A stretch of 39,061 nucleotides of DNA from Streptomyces globisporus (GTDB taxonomy: Bacteria; Actinomycetota; Actinomycetes; Streptomycetales; Streptomycetaceae): contig NZ_QWFA01000110.1 in the NCBI RefSeq assembly GCF_003501885.1, positions 1 to 39,061 on the forward strand, written 5' to 3'. A program made the translations under genes and the position numbers. How positions within the stretch are numbered: position 1 is the first letter of the stretch; the number at the start of each line of letters is the position of its first letter. Of this stretch, positions 15,701 to 23,133 are shown piece by piece. A model generated the notes under the pieces. The model was not told the DNA's origin. It saw only the letters and a list, made by a program, of their open reading frames with translations, and made no database searches.

Positions 15701-18115
15701 GGTCTCGGGGGCCTCGGCCTGCTGCCCGTCCTTGCCCTGCTCGATCCAGACCTGTCCGGTCACACCGAGGTCGATGGTCCGCTGCGGTCCGTCGGCCGTG
15801 CCGTTCTTCTCGACGGTGTACGGGACGGAATCGGTGCCCTTCTCCAGGTCGATCCAGGCGAACGCGCCGTATGCGTCGCGCCCGATGAACTCGGCGGTCC
15901 TGTCACCGGACTTGAGCTGCCAGCCGTCGTAGTCGCCGTCGGGGCGCTGGTAGTGGACGACGGCCCGGTCGCGCTCGACGGCCACGGGCTTGCCGGGCGG
16001 CGGGGCCTGTCCGGCGGTGGTGGAGGCGAGAGCGCCGGACGTACGCCCGGTGCGGTCGACGACGACGGCCTTGTAGCGCAGCGGGGTGCCCGCCTTCACC
16101 GTCGTGTCGAGGTGCTGGGTGACCCTGTACGGGGCGTGGTCGGCGGTGCCGAGGGTCTGCCACTTGCCGTTGCCGACCTGGGCGGCGAAGACGACCCGGT
16201 TGAGCTGTCCCCCGTCCACGTCTGCGGTGATCTCGACGGTGCCGGTGGCGCCGGCGGCCGGGGCATTCAGCGAGACCGCGGGCTTGGCGGCGGGGGCGCC
16301 GACGGCCTTGTCCGCCTTCAGCACGAGGCTGGACAGGGCGGGCACGGTGACGGTGACCTTCTTGTCCTTGCCGCTGCGGACCGCGCCGGAACCGCCGTAC
16401 ACCGTACGGAAGTTCATCTCGGCCGACTCTGTGGCGAGCTGGACCTTCTTCGGGGTCGTGCCGTTGTTGGAGGCGACGAGGTACTCGTACGGCCGCTCGG
16501 CAGCGATGCGCGAGGTGGCGTACACGGAGCCGTCCGCGAGCCGCTCGATCTGGGTGCCGTCGCGCAGCGCCGGGTGCTCCTTGGTGAGCTTCGAGAGCTC
16601 GGCGATGGAGCGGTAGACGGGGTGCTCGGTGTCGTACGCGTCCGAGGCGTGGGTGCGGTCGGTGCCGAGCTGGTCGTCGTCGAGGTAGTCGGCGGTCTTC
16701 GAGGCGAAGAGAGTCTGGCGGGAGTCCTTGTCGCCGCCCGCGCCGGTGAAGCCCTGCTCGTCGCCGTAGTAGATCACCGGGTTGCCGCGGCCGAGGAACA
16801 TCAGCTCGTTGGCCAGCCGGGCCCGCTTCAGCAGCTCGGCGTCATCCGCCTTCGGGTTGTCCTGCTTCAGGAAGGTCCCGATGCGGCCCATGTCGTGGTT
16901 GCCGAGGAAGGTGACCTGCTCGTAGGCGTTGGCCTTGTCGGTGGTGTAGCGGAAGTCGTTGCCGTACACCGAGGCGAGCTTGTCGGCGGGCGCGCCCTGC
17001 GAGGCGAACTGCCGGGCGGCGTCCTGGAACGGGAAGTCCAGCGTGGAGTCCAGGCGGCCCCGGGTGACGTACGGCGAGGTGACCTCGGTGTCGGCGGAGT
17101 AGACCTCGCCGAACATGAAGAAGTCGTCCCGGCCGCGCTTGGCCGCGTAGGCGTCGAGCGCGGTGGCCCACTGGGTCCAGAAGTCCAGGTCGACGTGTTT
17201 GACGGTGTCGATGCGGAAGCCGTCGATGTCGAAGTCGCGGACCCACTTCTCGTAGATCTTCTCCATGCCCTTCACGACCTCGGGACGCTCGGTCCACAGG
17301 TCGTCGAGCCCGGAGAAGTCGCCGTACTCGTTGGACTCGCCGGCCCACGTCGAGTCGCCCCGGTTGTGGTACATGGTGGGGTCGTTGAGCCAGGAGGGCA
17401 CCTTCTTCTCCGTGCCGGGGGCCTGCACCGGGGTGTACGGGAAGGAGTCCCGGTCGACCTTCTCGACGCCCTCGCGGTCGTCGAAGGGGCGGCCGTCCTC
17501 GTCGAGGTAGGGGAAGGCGCCCTTGGGCTTGTAGCCGTAGGCCTTCTCCGCGTGGTCGACGGTGTCGGCGGTGTGGTTGGTGATGACGTCGAAGAAGACC
17601 TTCAGGCCCTTGGCGTGGGCCTTGTCGATCAGCTTCTCCAGGTCGGCGTTGGTGCCGAAGTGCGGGTCGACCTGGGTGAAGTCGGTGATCCAGTAGCCGT
17701 GGTAGCCCGCCGACGCGTCCTTGCCGGCGCCCTGGACGGGCCGGTTCTTGAAGATCGGGGCCATCCAGATGGCGGTGGTGCCGAGGCCCTTGATGTAGTC
17801 GAGCTTCTGGGTCAGCCCCTTGAGGTCGCCGCCCTGGTAGAACCCCTTGTCGGTGGGGTCGTAGCCGTGGTCGAGGCGCGAACCGGTCAGCCCGCCCCGG
17901 TCGTTGGAGGCGTCGCCGTTGGCGAAGCGGTCCGGCAGCACGAAGTAGAACTGCTCGCGCGTGAGGTCGTGCCGGGCCGCCTCACGGGCGAGCTTCGCGT
18001 CCGAGGGCGGGGACGGCGGCCGGGGCGATGCGGCGGCGGTGGCCGCCGGGACGACGGGCAGCAGCGCCACGCACAGGGCGGCCACCGCCCCTCGTCTGAG
18101 GGTCGTTCGGGACAC
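12797..18115 (-). CDS. pulA: Secreted bifunctional alpha-amylase / pullulanase-type debranching enzyme
   Basis: 1772 residues from GTG 18115, chosen because AGGAG lies 8 bases upstream and a signal peptide follows (VSRTTLRRGAVAALCVALL, cleavage near ASA/ASP). It has two complete GH13 barrels. The N-terminal one shows FRIDTVKH (D303), GEVYS (E337) and NHD (D408); the C-terminal pullulanase one shows VYNHT, FRFDLMGHH (D1376), YGEGW (E1413) and AHDNE (D1546). Between them lie two pullulanase-associated starch-binding repeats (VVHYQRPDGDYDGW, VLHYHRPDGNYDGW, about 715-930) and a CBM48-like region (FRKSTPKLSVWAPTAQTV). It should cut alpha-1,4 and alpha-1,6 bonds of starch outside the cell. It lies 80 bp downstream of the amylase gene, behind a hairpin, with no evident operator of its own. 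Confidence 0.95.
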   Translation of the reverse strand: MSRTTLRRGAVAALCVALLPVVPAATAAASPRPPSPPSDAKLAREAARHDLTREQFYFVLPDRFANGDASNDRGGLTGSRLDHGYDPTDKGFYQGGDLKGLTQKLDYIKGLGTTAIWMAPIFKNRPVQGAGKDASAGYHGYWITDFTQVDPHFGTNADLEKLIDKAHAKGLKVFFDVITNHTADTVDHAEKAYGYKPKGAFPYLDEDGRPFDDREGVEKVDRDSFPYTPVQAPGTEKKVPSWLNDPTMYHNRGDSTWAGESNEYGDFSGLDDLWTERPEVVKGMEKIYEKWVRDFDIDGFRIDTVKHVDLDFWTQWATALDAYAAKRGRDDFFMFGEVYSADTEVTSPYVTRGRLDSTLDFPFQDAARQFASQGAPADKLASVYGNDFRYTTDKANAYEQVTFLGNHDMGRIGTFLKQDNPKADDAELLKRARLANELMFLGRGNPVIYYGDEQGFTGAGGDKDSRQTLFASKTADYLDDDQLGTDRTHASDAYDTEHPVYRSIAELSKLTKEHPALRDGTQIERLADGSVYATSRIAAERPYEYLVASNNGTTPKKVQLATESAEMNFRTVYGGSGAVRSGKDKKVTVTVPALSSLVLKADKAVGAPAAKPAVSLNAPAAGATGTVEITADVDGGQLNRVVFAAQVGNGKWQTLGTADHAPYRVTQHLDTTVKAGTPLRYKAVVVDRTGRTSGALASTTAGQAPPPGKPVAVERDRAVVHYQRPDGDYDGWQLKSGDRTAEFIGRDAYGAFAWIDLEKGTDSVPYTVEKNGTADGPQRTIDLGVTGQVWIEQGKDGQQAEAPETPPQDTTKAVLHYHRPDGNYDGWGLHTWAGAKEPTDWAKPLMPVKKDAYGVTFEVPLVDGATSLSYILHKGDEKDLPSDQSLDLATYGPEVWMLGGKPGYLLPQTGGGAAPDLSKAEAQWIDANTVVWKVKTTDATSQQLVYAKKGGISVVDGALSDEGQWLRLQQGELSEAQKAKFPHLKDYPAFTVDARDRDRVRESLRGQLIATQRAANGALLAATGVQTAGILDDLYGRKAASAELGPVFRKSTPKLSVWAPTAQTVSLELDGRSVPMKRDDRTGVWSVTGKKSWQGKPYRYAVTVWAPTVQKLVTNKVTDPYSTALTADSARSLVVDLTDPKLAPRGWSGLKKPAATPLRDAQIQELHVRDFSITDRTAKHPGEYLAFTDTRSKGMRHLKKLADSGTSYVHLLPVFDIGTVPEKKKDQATPDCDLTAHAPDSEKQQECVSKAAAKDGFNWGYDPFHYTVPEGSYASDPDGTERTVEFRQMVQGLNQAGLRTVMDVVYNHTVASGQDDKSVLDRIVPGYYQRLLEDGTVATSTCCANTAPENTMMGKLVVDSVVTWAKEYKVDGFRFDLMGHHPKDNILEVRKALDSLTLAKDGVDGKKIILYGEGWNFGEIADDARFVQATQKNMAGTGIATFSDRARDAVRGGGPFDEDPGVQGFASGLYTDPNSSPANGTRAEQKARLLHYQDLIKVGLTGNLANYTFTDTAGRTVKGSDVDYNGAPAGYAAAPGDALAYSDAHDNETLFDALAFKLPAGSTAAERARAQVVAMAASVLSQGPSLSQAGTDLLRSKSLDRNSYDSGDWFNALHWDCRDGNGFGRGLPPAADNRDKWSYAKPLLAATGTIAPNCGQIDGASAAYRDLLTIRSTEREFSLHTADQVQSALSFPLSGKDETPGVITMRLGKLVVVLNAAPDTATQRLAAPAGKTYALHPVQAKGADLTVKRARYEGKSATFTVPGRTAAVFTLR

Positions 18116-18149
18116 GGAGGGTGCTCCTCGGGGCTTGATTCGGTGCGGA

Positions 18150-18180
18150 GACGGGCCGGTGGCGATGCCACCGGCCCGTC
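18150..18180 (-). terminator. 14-bp perfect hairpin after the amylase gene
   Basis: GACGGGCCGGTGGC (18150-18163) pairs with 18167-18180 around the loop GAT. It lies 15 bp after the amylase stop and 35 bp before the pullulanase start. It could terminate or attenuate transcription into the pullulanase gene. Confidence 0.75.
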
Positions 18181-18195
18181 GGCGAGGGGTACGGG

Positions 18196-19932
18196 TCAGC
18201 CGCGCCAGACGTCGGCGGTCAGCGTGACCTTCCCGGAGGCCGGGACGGTGGCGGTGCGGTTGGCGCCGCTCTCCCAGGTGACGTTGCCGGCCGCGTCCTT
18301 GCGGACGTACTTGTAGGCGAACGTGGTCCCGGCGGGCAGGGCCACGTCCAGCTTCCACACGGGGTACGCGGCCGGGTCGAGCTTGGGAGCGTTCGCCGGG
18401 TTCCAGTTGCCGAGGGCGGTCTGGTCGCCGGTGACGTGGATGTTCTGGCCGGGCTGGGTGGTGGCGTTGACGCCGAAGGAGGCGCCGGAGGAGCCGTTGC
18501 CGGGGCCCGGGTCGGGGTTGGTGCCGCCGCCCCCGGAGCACGTACGGGCGTTGGCGTGCAGGGCGACGGCGGTGCCGGCCGGGACGGTGGCGGTGAACTG
18601 GCCCGAGCCGTTGACGGTGACGCCCTTGCCGGACTGGACGTCGCAGTAGTCACCGGCGGGCAACGAGGTCTGGAAGGTCCGGTTCAGCGCGGAGCCCTCG
18701 TGGTTGATGGCGACGTACGCCTTGCTGCCCCGGCCGAAGGCGATCTGGTCGCCGCCGTTGTCCCACCAGTTGGTGACTCCCTGGCCGCGCGCGGTGTTGC
18801 GGAAGCCGACCATGGAGGAGATCTCGCGCCAGGCGTGCTGGCACTTCCAGCCGTCGCTGTAGCAGGCGTTCACCTGGCCGCCGTTCGGCGGTCCTGCGTC
18901 GTGGTCGCTGAACTCGTAGCCGGAGTGGACGTCCGGGGAGCCGTAGGGATACGCCAGCATGAAGACACTGGCCAGGGTGTAGGCGGAACCGTTCTTGTAG
19001 TTGAGGGTGTCGCCGCCGCGCTCGGTGTCGTGGTTGTCGACGAAGACGGCGGACTTCCCGGACTCCATGAAGCCCCAGCCCTCGCCGAAGTTCTTCAGGT
19101 GGGCGAGGTTCTCGTTGAGGAAGACCTGCTTGAGGCTCCGCCCGTAACGGAACTCCTGGACGTCCCCGGTGCCGAGGTATTCGGAGGGCGAGACGGCCTC
19201 ACCCGCTCCGTAGATCGCCTCGTGCTTCCAGTAGGCGTTCGGGTTGGTCAACCGGGACTTGATGTTGGCCAGGTCGGCGGCGGGCATGTGCTTGGCCGCG
19301 TCGATCCGGAAGCCGTCCACGCCGAGCGAGAGCAGGTCGTTGAGGTACCCGGCGATCTTGCCGCGTACGTAGTCCTCGCCGGTGTCCAGGTCGGCGAGGC
19401 CGACCAGTTCGCAGTTCTGGACGTTGCCGCGGTCGTTGTAGTTGTTGCCGATCTGGGTGCGGCAGTCGTCCATGTCGGCGCCGGAGTAGAGGCCCGGGTA
19501 GTCGTACTTGGTGTACGCGGAGCCGCCGGTGCCGGTGCCGTTCCCGGCCGACATGTGGTTGATGACGGAGTCGGCGACGACCTTCACGCCGGCCGCGTGA
19601 CACGTGTTGACCATGGCGGAGAAGGCGGCCCGGTCGCCGAGCCGGCCGGCGATCTTATAGCTGACGGGCTGGTAGGAGGTCCACCACTGGCCGCCCTGGA
19701 TGTGCTCCTGGGGCGGGGATACCTGGACGTAGCCGTAGCCCGCCGGACCGAGGGTGTCCGTGCAGGCCTTGGCTATGGAGGCGAACTTCCATTCGAACAT
19801 CACGGCGGTGACGTCCTTGTCGCCCGGAGCTGCGGCCTGCGCGGGGGACGCGGCGCCGAATCCGGTGGGGACGACGAGGGCGGCGGCGCCGGCCACGAGG
19901 GCGAGCGCGGCAGACAGTGGTCTGCGTGCCAT
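18196..19932 (-). CDS. Secreted alpha-amylase with C-terminal starch-binding domain
   Basis: 578 residues. The signal peptide ends near SPAQAAAP (about residue 35). The GH13 barrel starts TAVMFEWKF and carries the catalytic set D211 (GFRIDAAKH), E245 (GAGEAV) and D302 (VDNHDTE), with typical Streptomyces amylase cysteines. A Gly/Pro/Asn linker (about 468-482) leads to a CBM20 starch-binding domain (FGVNATTQPGQNIHVTGD to TADVWRG). The start has GGAGG 6 bases upstream. It hydrolyses alpha-1,4 bonds of starch to maltodextrins for MalEFG. A strong promoter and MalR-like operator lie upstream. Confidence 0.96.
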   Translation of the reverse strand: MARRPLSAALALVAGAAALVVPTGFGAASPAQAAAPGDKDVTAVMFEWKFASIAKACTDTLGPAGYGYVQVSPPQEHIQGGQWWTSYQPVSYKIAGRLGDRAAFSAMVNTCHAAGVKVVADSVINHMSAGNGTGTGGSAYTKYDYPGLYSGADMDDCRTQIGNNYNDRGNVQNCELVGLADLDTGEDYVRGKIAGYLNDLLSLGVDGFRIDAAKHMPAADLANIKSRLTNPNAYWKHEAIYGAGEAVSPSEYLGTGDVQEFRYGRSLKQVFLNENLAHLKNFGEGWGFMESGKSAVFVDNHDTERGGDTLNYKNGSAYTLASVFMLAYPYGSPDVHSGYEFSDHDAGPPNGGQVNACYSDGWKCQHAWREISSMVGFRNTARGQGVTNWWDNGGDQIAFGRGSKAYVAINHEGSALNRTFQTSLPAGDYCDVQSGKGVTVNGSGQFTATVPAGTAVALHANARTCSGGGGTNPDPGPGNGSSGASFGVNATTQPGQNIHVTGDQTALGNWNPANAPKLDPAAYPVWKLDVALPAGTTFAYKYVRKDAAGNVTWESGANRTATVPASGKVTLTADVWRG

Positions 19933-20016
19933 GTCTTTCCTCCTGCGGGTGGGGGAAACGCGGGTGACGGTGCAGCCTCAGTCGGCAACGCGCCATGCCC
20001 TCAAGGCTCCTGAAGG

Positions 20017-20031
20017 TTCTTGCTGCAAGAA
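20017..20031. promoter_or_regulatory. MalR-like operator downstream of amylase promoter
   Basis: TTCTTGC-T-GCAAGAA is a 15-bp palindrome with one central base. It lies about 15-30 bases downstream of the predicted transcription start of the amylase gene. GCAAG motifs are known regulatory repeats of Streptomyces amylase genes controlled by MalR/Reg1. A further CTTGC-like half site (ACCTTGCC, 20037-20044) is adjacent. Confidence 0.75.
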
Positions 20032-20053
20032 TGCAAACCTTGCCGCGGACCAG

Positions 20054-20082
20054 ACCGTACGAGGCCGTCAGGCACCGGTCAA
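20054..20082 (-). promoter_or_regulatory. Amylase promoter
   Basis: On the minus strand TTGACC (20082-20077), a 17-bp spacer and TACGGT (20059-20054) match the vegetative sigma-factor consensus well. The predicted start near 20046 gives a ~114-nt leader. Confidence 0.7.
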
Positions 20083-20138
20083 CCCTTTGGACATCCAGCG
20101 CTCACATCCACGAAACAAGCCATTTTTCTTCGCGGTTT

Positions 20139-20161
20139 CTTGCTGCAAGGTCTTTCGCAAG
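20139..20161. promoter_or_regulatory. Second MalR-like site upstream of amylase promoter
   Basis: CTTGC-T-GCAAG (20139-20149) repeats the core of the site at 20017-20031 and is followed closely by TTTCGCAAG. It lies about 60 bp upstream of the -35. Two operators flanking a promoter suggest looping or cooperative repression. Confidence 0.65.
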
Positions 20162-20366
20162 ATATTGCGGGCCTGTTACGTTGCATTCGACTCCGGTCCG
20201 GTCGGCCGAGGGTTCCGGTGCCCGTCCGCAGGGGCGGGTTCCGGACTCCACGCGCCCGGCCGGCCGGGCCGGTCACGACAAGAGAGGGAGGCACCCGGAG
20301 TCGCAACAACTCCCCGCCGGCCCTTCCTGGGCCGACTCCTGGTGCCTCTCCTGTACGTGGTCCCTC

Positions 20367-20383
20367 TCCGCGGGCCCCGCGGA
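20367..20383 (-). terminator. Small hairpin after the LacI-like gene
   Basis: TCCGCGGG and CCCGCGGA are perfect arms around one C, starting 7 bp past the TAA stop. It would fold with a smaller stem and larger loop. It plausibly ends the malEFG-aglA-lacI transcript. Confidence 0.5.
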
Positions 20384-20389
20384 CCCGCT

Positions 20390-21349
20390 TTACGCGCGGA
20401 CCGCCGCCGTCGAGCCCCGGACGACCAGCTCCGGCTGGAAGACGTACTCCGTGCGCTGCACGGGGCTCCCGCCGATCTCCTCCAGCAGCGCCCCCACCGC
20501 GGCCGCCGCCATCGCCTGCACGGGCTGGCGCACGGTGGTCAGCGGTGGATCGGTGAACGCGATGAGCTGCGAGTCGTCGAACCCGACGACGGAGACGTCG
20601 CGCGGCACGTCGAGGCCTCTCCCCCGGGCGGCGCGGACCACGCCCAGCGCCATCAGGTCGCTGCCGCAGACGATGCCGGTGCACCCCGCGTCCAGCAGGG
20701 CGCCCGCCGCCACCTGGCCGCCCTCGACGCTGAACAGGGTGGAGCAGACGAGCAGTTCGGCCTCGGAGCGGTCCATGCCGAGCACCGAGACGGCCGCCTC
20801 CACGAACCCGTCCCGCTTGCGGCGGGAGGGGACGTAGCGCTGCGGGCCGATGGCCAGGCCGATCCGGCGGTGGCCGAGGTCGGCGAGGTGCTGGAGGGCC
20901 ATCCGTACGGCAGCGTTGTCATCGGGCGAGACGAACGGGGCGCTGATGCGCTCGTTGTAGCCGTTGATCAGGACGAACGGCACGCCGCGCTCGACGAGCT
21001 GCTCGACGAGTTCGTCCTCGGTGGCCCCGCCCGGCAGCTGGGTGCAGAGCACGGGGGTGTAGCCGTGCCCGGCCAGCACCTGTTCGACGGACTGCGCGAA
21101 CGCCGGGAAGATCGGGTTGGTGAGTTCGGGCGTCACCAGGCCGATCAGTCCGGCGCTGCGCTGCCGCAGCCGTACGGGGCGTTCGTAGCCCAGGATGTCG
21201 AGCGCCGCGAGCACCCGCTGACGCGTGGAGTCCGCGACGCCCTGCTTCCCGTTCAGGACCCGGCTGACCGTCGCCTCGCTGACCGCCGCCTGTCCGGCGA
21301 TGTCGGAGAGGCGCGGCGCTGCCGTGGTCCTGGGCGCGGGGAGTGTCAC
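20390..21349 (-). CDS. LacI-family regulator, MalR-like, with internal 28-residue deletion
   Basis: 319 residues from GTG 21349, which overlaps the aglA stop as GTGA. The HTH is RLSDIAGQAAVSEATVSRVLNGKQG. It is closely similar to MalR (26666-27709) along the whole length, including the hinge LGYERPVRLRQRSAGLIGLVTPEL and the C-terminal FTDPPLTTVRQPV. However, VERGV (ending at residue 123) joins directly to PFVLING, whereas MalR has 28 more residues there (its 115-142). The missing piece corresponds to a core strand and helix of the sugar-binding fold. DNA binding and dimerisation may survive while effector response is altered or lost. It is co-transcribed with aglA and may bind the same GCAAG operators. 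Confidence 0.9.
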   Translation of the reverse strand: MTLPAPRTTAAPRLSDIAGQAAVSEATVSRVLNGKQGVADSTRQRVLAALDILGYERPVRLRQRSAGLIGLVTPELTNPIFPAFAQSVEQVLAGHGYTPVLCTQLPGGATEDELVEQLVERGVPFVLINGYNERISAPFVSPDDNAAVRMALQHLADLGHRRIGLAIGPQRYVPSRRKRDGFVEAAVSVLGMDRSEAELLVCSTLFSVEGGQVAAGALLDAGCTGIVCGSDLMALGVVRAARGRGLDVPRDVSVVGFDDSQLIAFTDPPLTTVRQPVQAMAAAAVGALLEEIGGSPVQRTEYVFQPELVVRGSTAAVRA

Positions 21350-23022
21350 ACCGTCCACCACACCGTGGTGTCGGCGGGCAGCTCGGCCTCGGCGCCGTCC
21401 ACGGTGACCGGGGAGCTGGCGAGCAGCACCCGGCCGCGGGCGGCGATCCGGACGGGGGCGCCGGTGGTGTTGACGGTGCAGACGAAGCCGGGGCGGGCGA
21501 AGACGAGGACGCCTTCGGGGCCGTCCAGCCATTCGACGTCCGTGCCCGCGCCGAGGCCCGGGTGCTCGCGGCGGGCGGCGATGGCGGCCCGGTAGAGCTC
21601 CAGGGTGGAGCCCTCCACGCCGGTCTGCGCCTCGACGGACAGCTCGCCCCAGCCGGCGGGCTGCGGGAGCCAGCTGCCGCCGCCGCCGAAACCGTACGAC
21701 GTGCCCTCGCGGGTCCACGGGATCGGTACCCGGCAGCCGTCGCGGAAGCCGTCCTGGCCCTCGGCACGGAAGAACGACGGGTCCTGGCGGGCCTCGTCGG
21801 GCAGGTCGGTGACGTCGGGCAGGCCGAGCTCCTCGCCCTGGTAGACGTAGGCGGAGCCGGGCAGGGCGAGCATCAGCAGGGAGGCGGCGCGGGCCCGGCG
21901 CAGGCCCAGCTCGCGGTCGCCGGGGGTGCGGATCTGGGTGCCGAGGCCGGCCGGGTTGGCGTACCGGGTGGCGTGCCGGGTGACGTCGTGGTTGGAGAGC
22001 ACCCAGGTGGTGGGGGCGCCGACCGGGCGCATGGCGTCGAGCGAGGAGTCGATGACCTTGCGGAGCTCGGCGGCGTCCCAGGCGGTGGAGAGGTACTGGA
22101 AGTTGAACGCCTGGTGCATCTCGTCGGGGCGCACGTAGTTGGCAGTGCGCTCGACGGTCGGGGTCCACGCCTCGGCGACGGCGATCCTCTCGCCGGGATA
22201 CTCGTCGAGGATGGTGCGCCAGCTGCGGTAGATGGCGTGTACGCCGTCCTGGTCGAAGAACGGCATGACGTCGTTGCCGAGCAGCTTGAGCTGGTCGTGG
22301 GTGCCGAGGTCGGGCAGGCCCTCGGCCTTGACGAGGCCGTGGGCGACGTCGACGCGGAAGCCGTCGACGCCCATGTCGAGCCAGAAGCGCAGGATGGAGC
22401 GGAACTCGTCGGCGACGGCCGGGTGTTCCCAGTTGAAGTCGGGCTGCTCGGGGGCGAAGAGGTGGAGGTACCAGTCGCCGGGGGTGCCGTCCGGATTCAC
22501 CGTACGGGTCCAGGCGGGGCCGCCGAAGATGGACTCCCAGTCGTTGGGCGGGAGTTCGCCGTTCGCACCCTTGCCGGGGCGGAAGTGGTACCGCTCGCGC
22601 AGGGCGGAGCCGGGTCCCTCGGCCAGGGCGCGCTTGAACCACTCGTGCTGGTCGGAGGAGTGGTTGGGGACCAGGTCGACGATGACGCGCAGGTCCAGGG
22701 CGTGCGCCTCGCGGATCAGCGCGTCGGCGTCCAGCAGGTTGCCGAACATGGGGTCGATGGCCCGGTAGTCGGAGACGTCGTAGCCCGCGTCGGCCTGCGG
22801 GGAGGCGTAGAAGGGGGAGAGCCACACCGCGTCGACGCCCAGGTCCCTGAGGTGGGGCAGGCGGGCGGTGACGCCGGGGAGGTCGCCCATGCCGTCGCCG
22901 TTGCCGTCGGCGAAGCTCCGCGGATAGACCTGGTAGATCACCGCGTCCTGCCACCAGCCGGTGCGGTGGCCCGGGGCGTCGTCGGACGTGCCGGTGGAGG
23001 GGGCAGCGAGGTGCTGGGTCAT
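21346..23022 (-). CDS. aglA: Intracellular alpha-glucosidase (GH13)
   Basis: 558 residues with no signal peptide. It starts WWQDAVIYQVYPRSFADGNGDG, typical of oligo-alpha-glucosidases. The catalytic set is D225 (GFRVDVAHG), E284 (AVAEAW) and D346 (LSNHDVTRH), with the calcium-like loop DGNGDGMGDL near 40. It would split imported maltose and maltodextrins into glucose. It follows malG by 111 bp on the same strand and ends in a GTGA overlap with the LacI-like gene. AGGGA precedes the ATG. Confidence 0.94.
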   Translation of the reverse strand: MTQHLAAPSTGTSDDAPGHRTGWWQDAVIYQVYPRSFADGNGDGMGDLPGVTARLPHLRDLGVDAVWLSPFYASPQADAGYDVSDYRAIDPMFGNLLDADALIREAHALDLRVIVDLVPNHSSDQHEWFKRALAEGPGSALRERYHFRPGKGANGELPPNDWESIFGGPAWTRTVNPDGTPGDWYLHLFAPEQPDFNWEHPAVADEFRSILRFWLDMGVDGFRVDVAHGLVKAEGLPDLGTHDQLKLLGNDVMPFFDQDGVHAIYRSWRTILDEYPGERIAVAEAWTPTVERTANYVRPDEMHQAFNFQYLSTAWDAAELRKVIDSSLDAMRPVGAPTTWVLSNHDVTRHATRYANPAGLGTQIRTPGDRELGLRRARAASLLMLALPGSAYVYQGEELGLPDVTDLPDEARQDPSFFRAEGQDGFRDGCRVPIPWTREGTSYGFGGGGSWLPQPAGWGELSVEAQTGVEGSTLELYRAAIAARREHPGLGAGTDVEWLDGPEGVLVFARPGFVCTVNTTGAPVRIAARGRVLLASSPVTVDGAEAELPADTTVWWTV

Positions 23023-23133
23023 GTCGTCCCTGGGGTGTCTGGGTGGGGAGCGGCGCCGGTGACCGGGTCGGGGTTTCCGACGCCGCCGTGACGGGTGCGG
23101 TGATGCGTGCGGGTGCTGGGCGTCCTGGTGGGG

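Larger units (their letters stand above)
19933..20389. other. 457-bp gap between LacI-like gene and amylase gene
   Basis: The gap contains the amylase leader, its promoter (20054-20082), two CTTGC/GCAAG operators and the terminator of the LacI-like gene. Bases 20165-20360 carry GC-rich short repeats (GGGTTCCGG twice) and no gene I can support. Confidence 0.7.

Noticed and set aside
12908..18316. 1802-codon open frame on the plus strand opposite the amylase-pullulanase
   Set aside because: It is the GC-rich shadow of the real gene: very Val/Gly/Arg-rich composition, no recognisable domain, and complete overlap with two proven catalytic domains on the other strand.
23023..23133. Possible internal promoter between malG and aglA
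   Set aside because: No -35/-10 pair or GCAAG operator could be recognised in the 111-bp gap.
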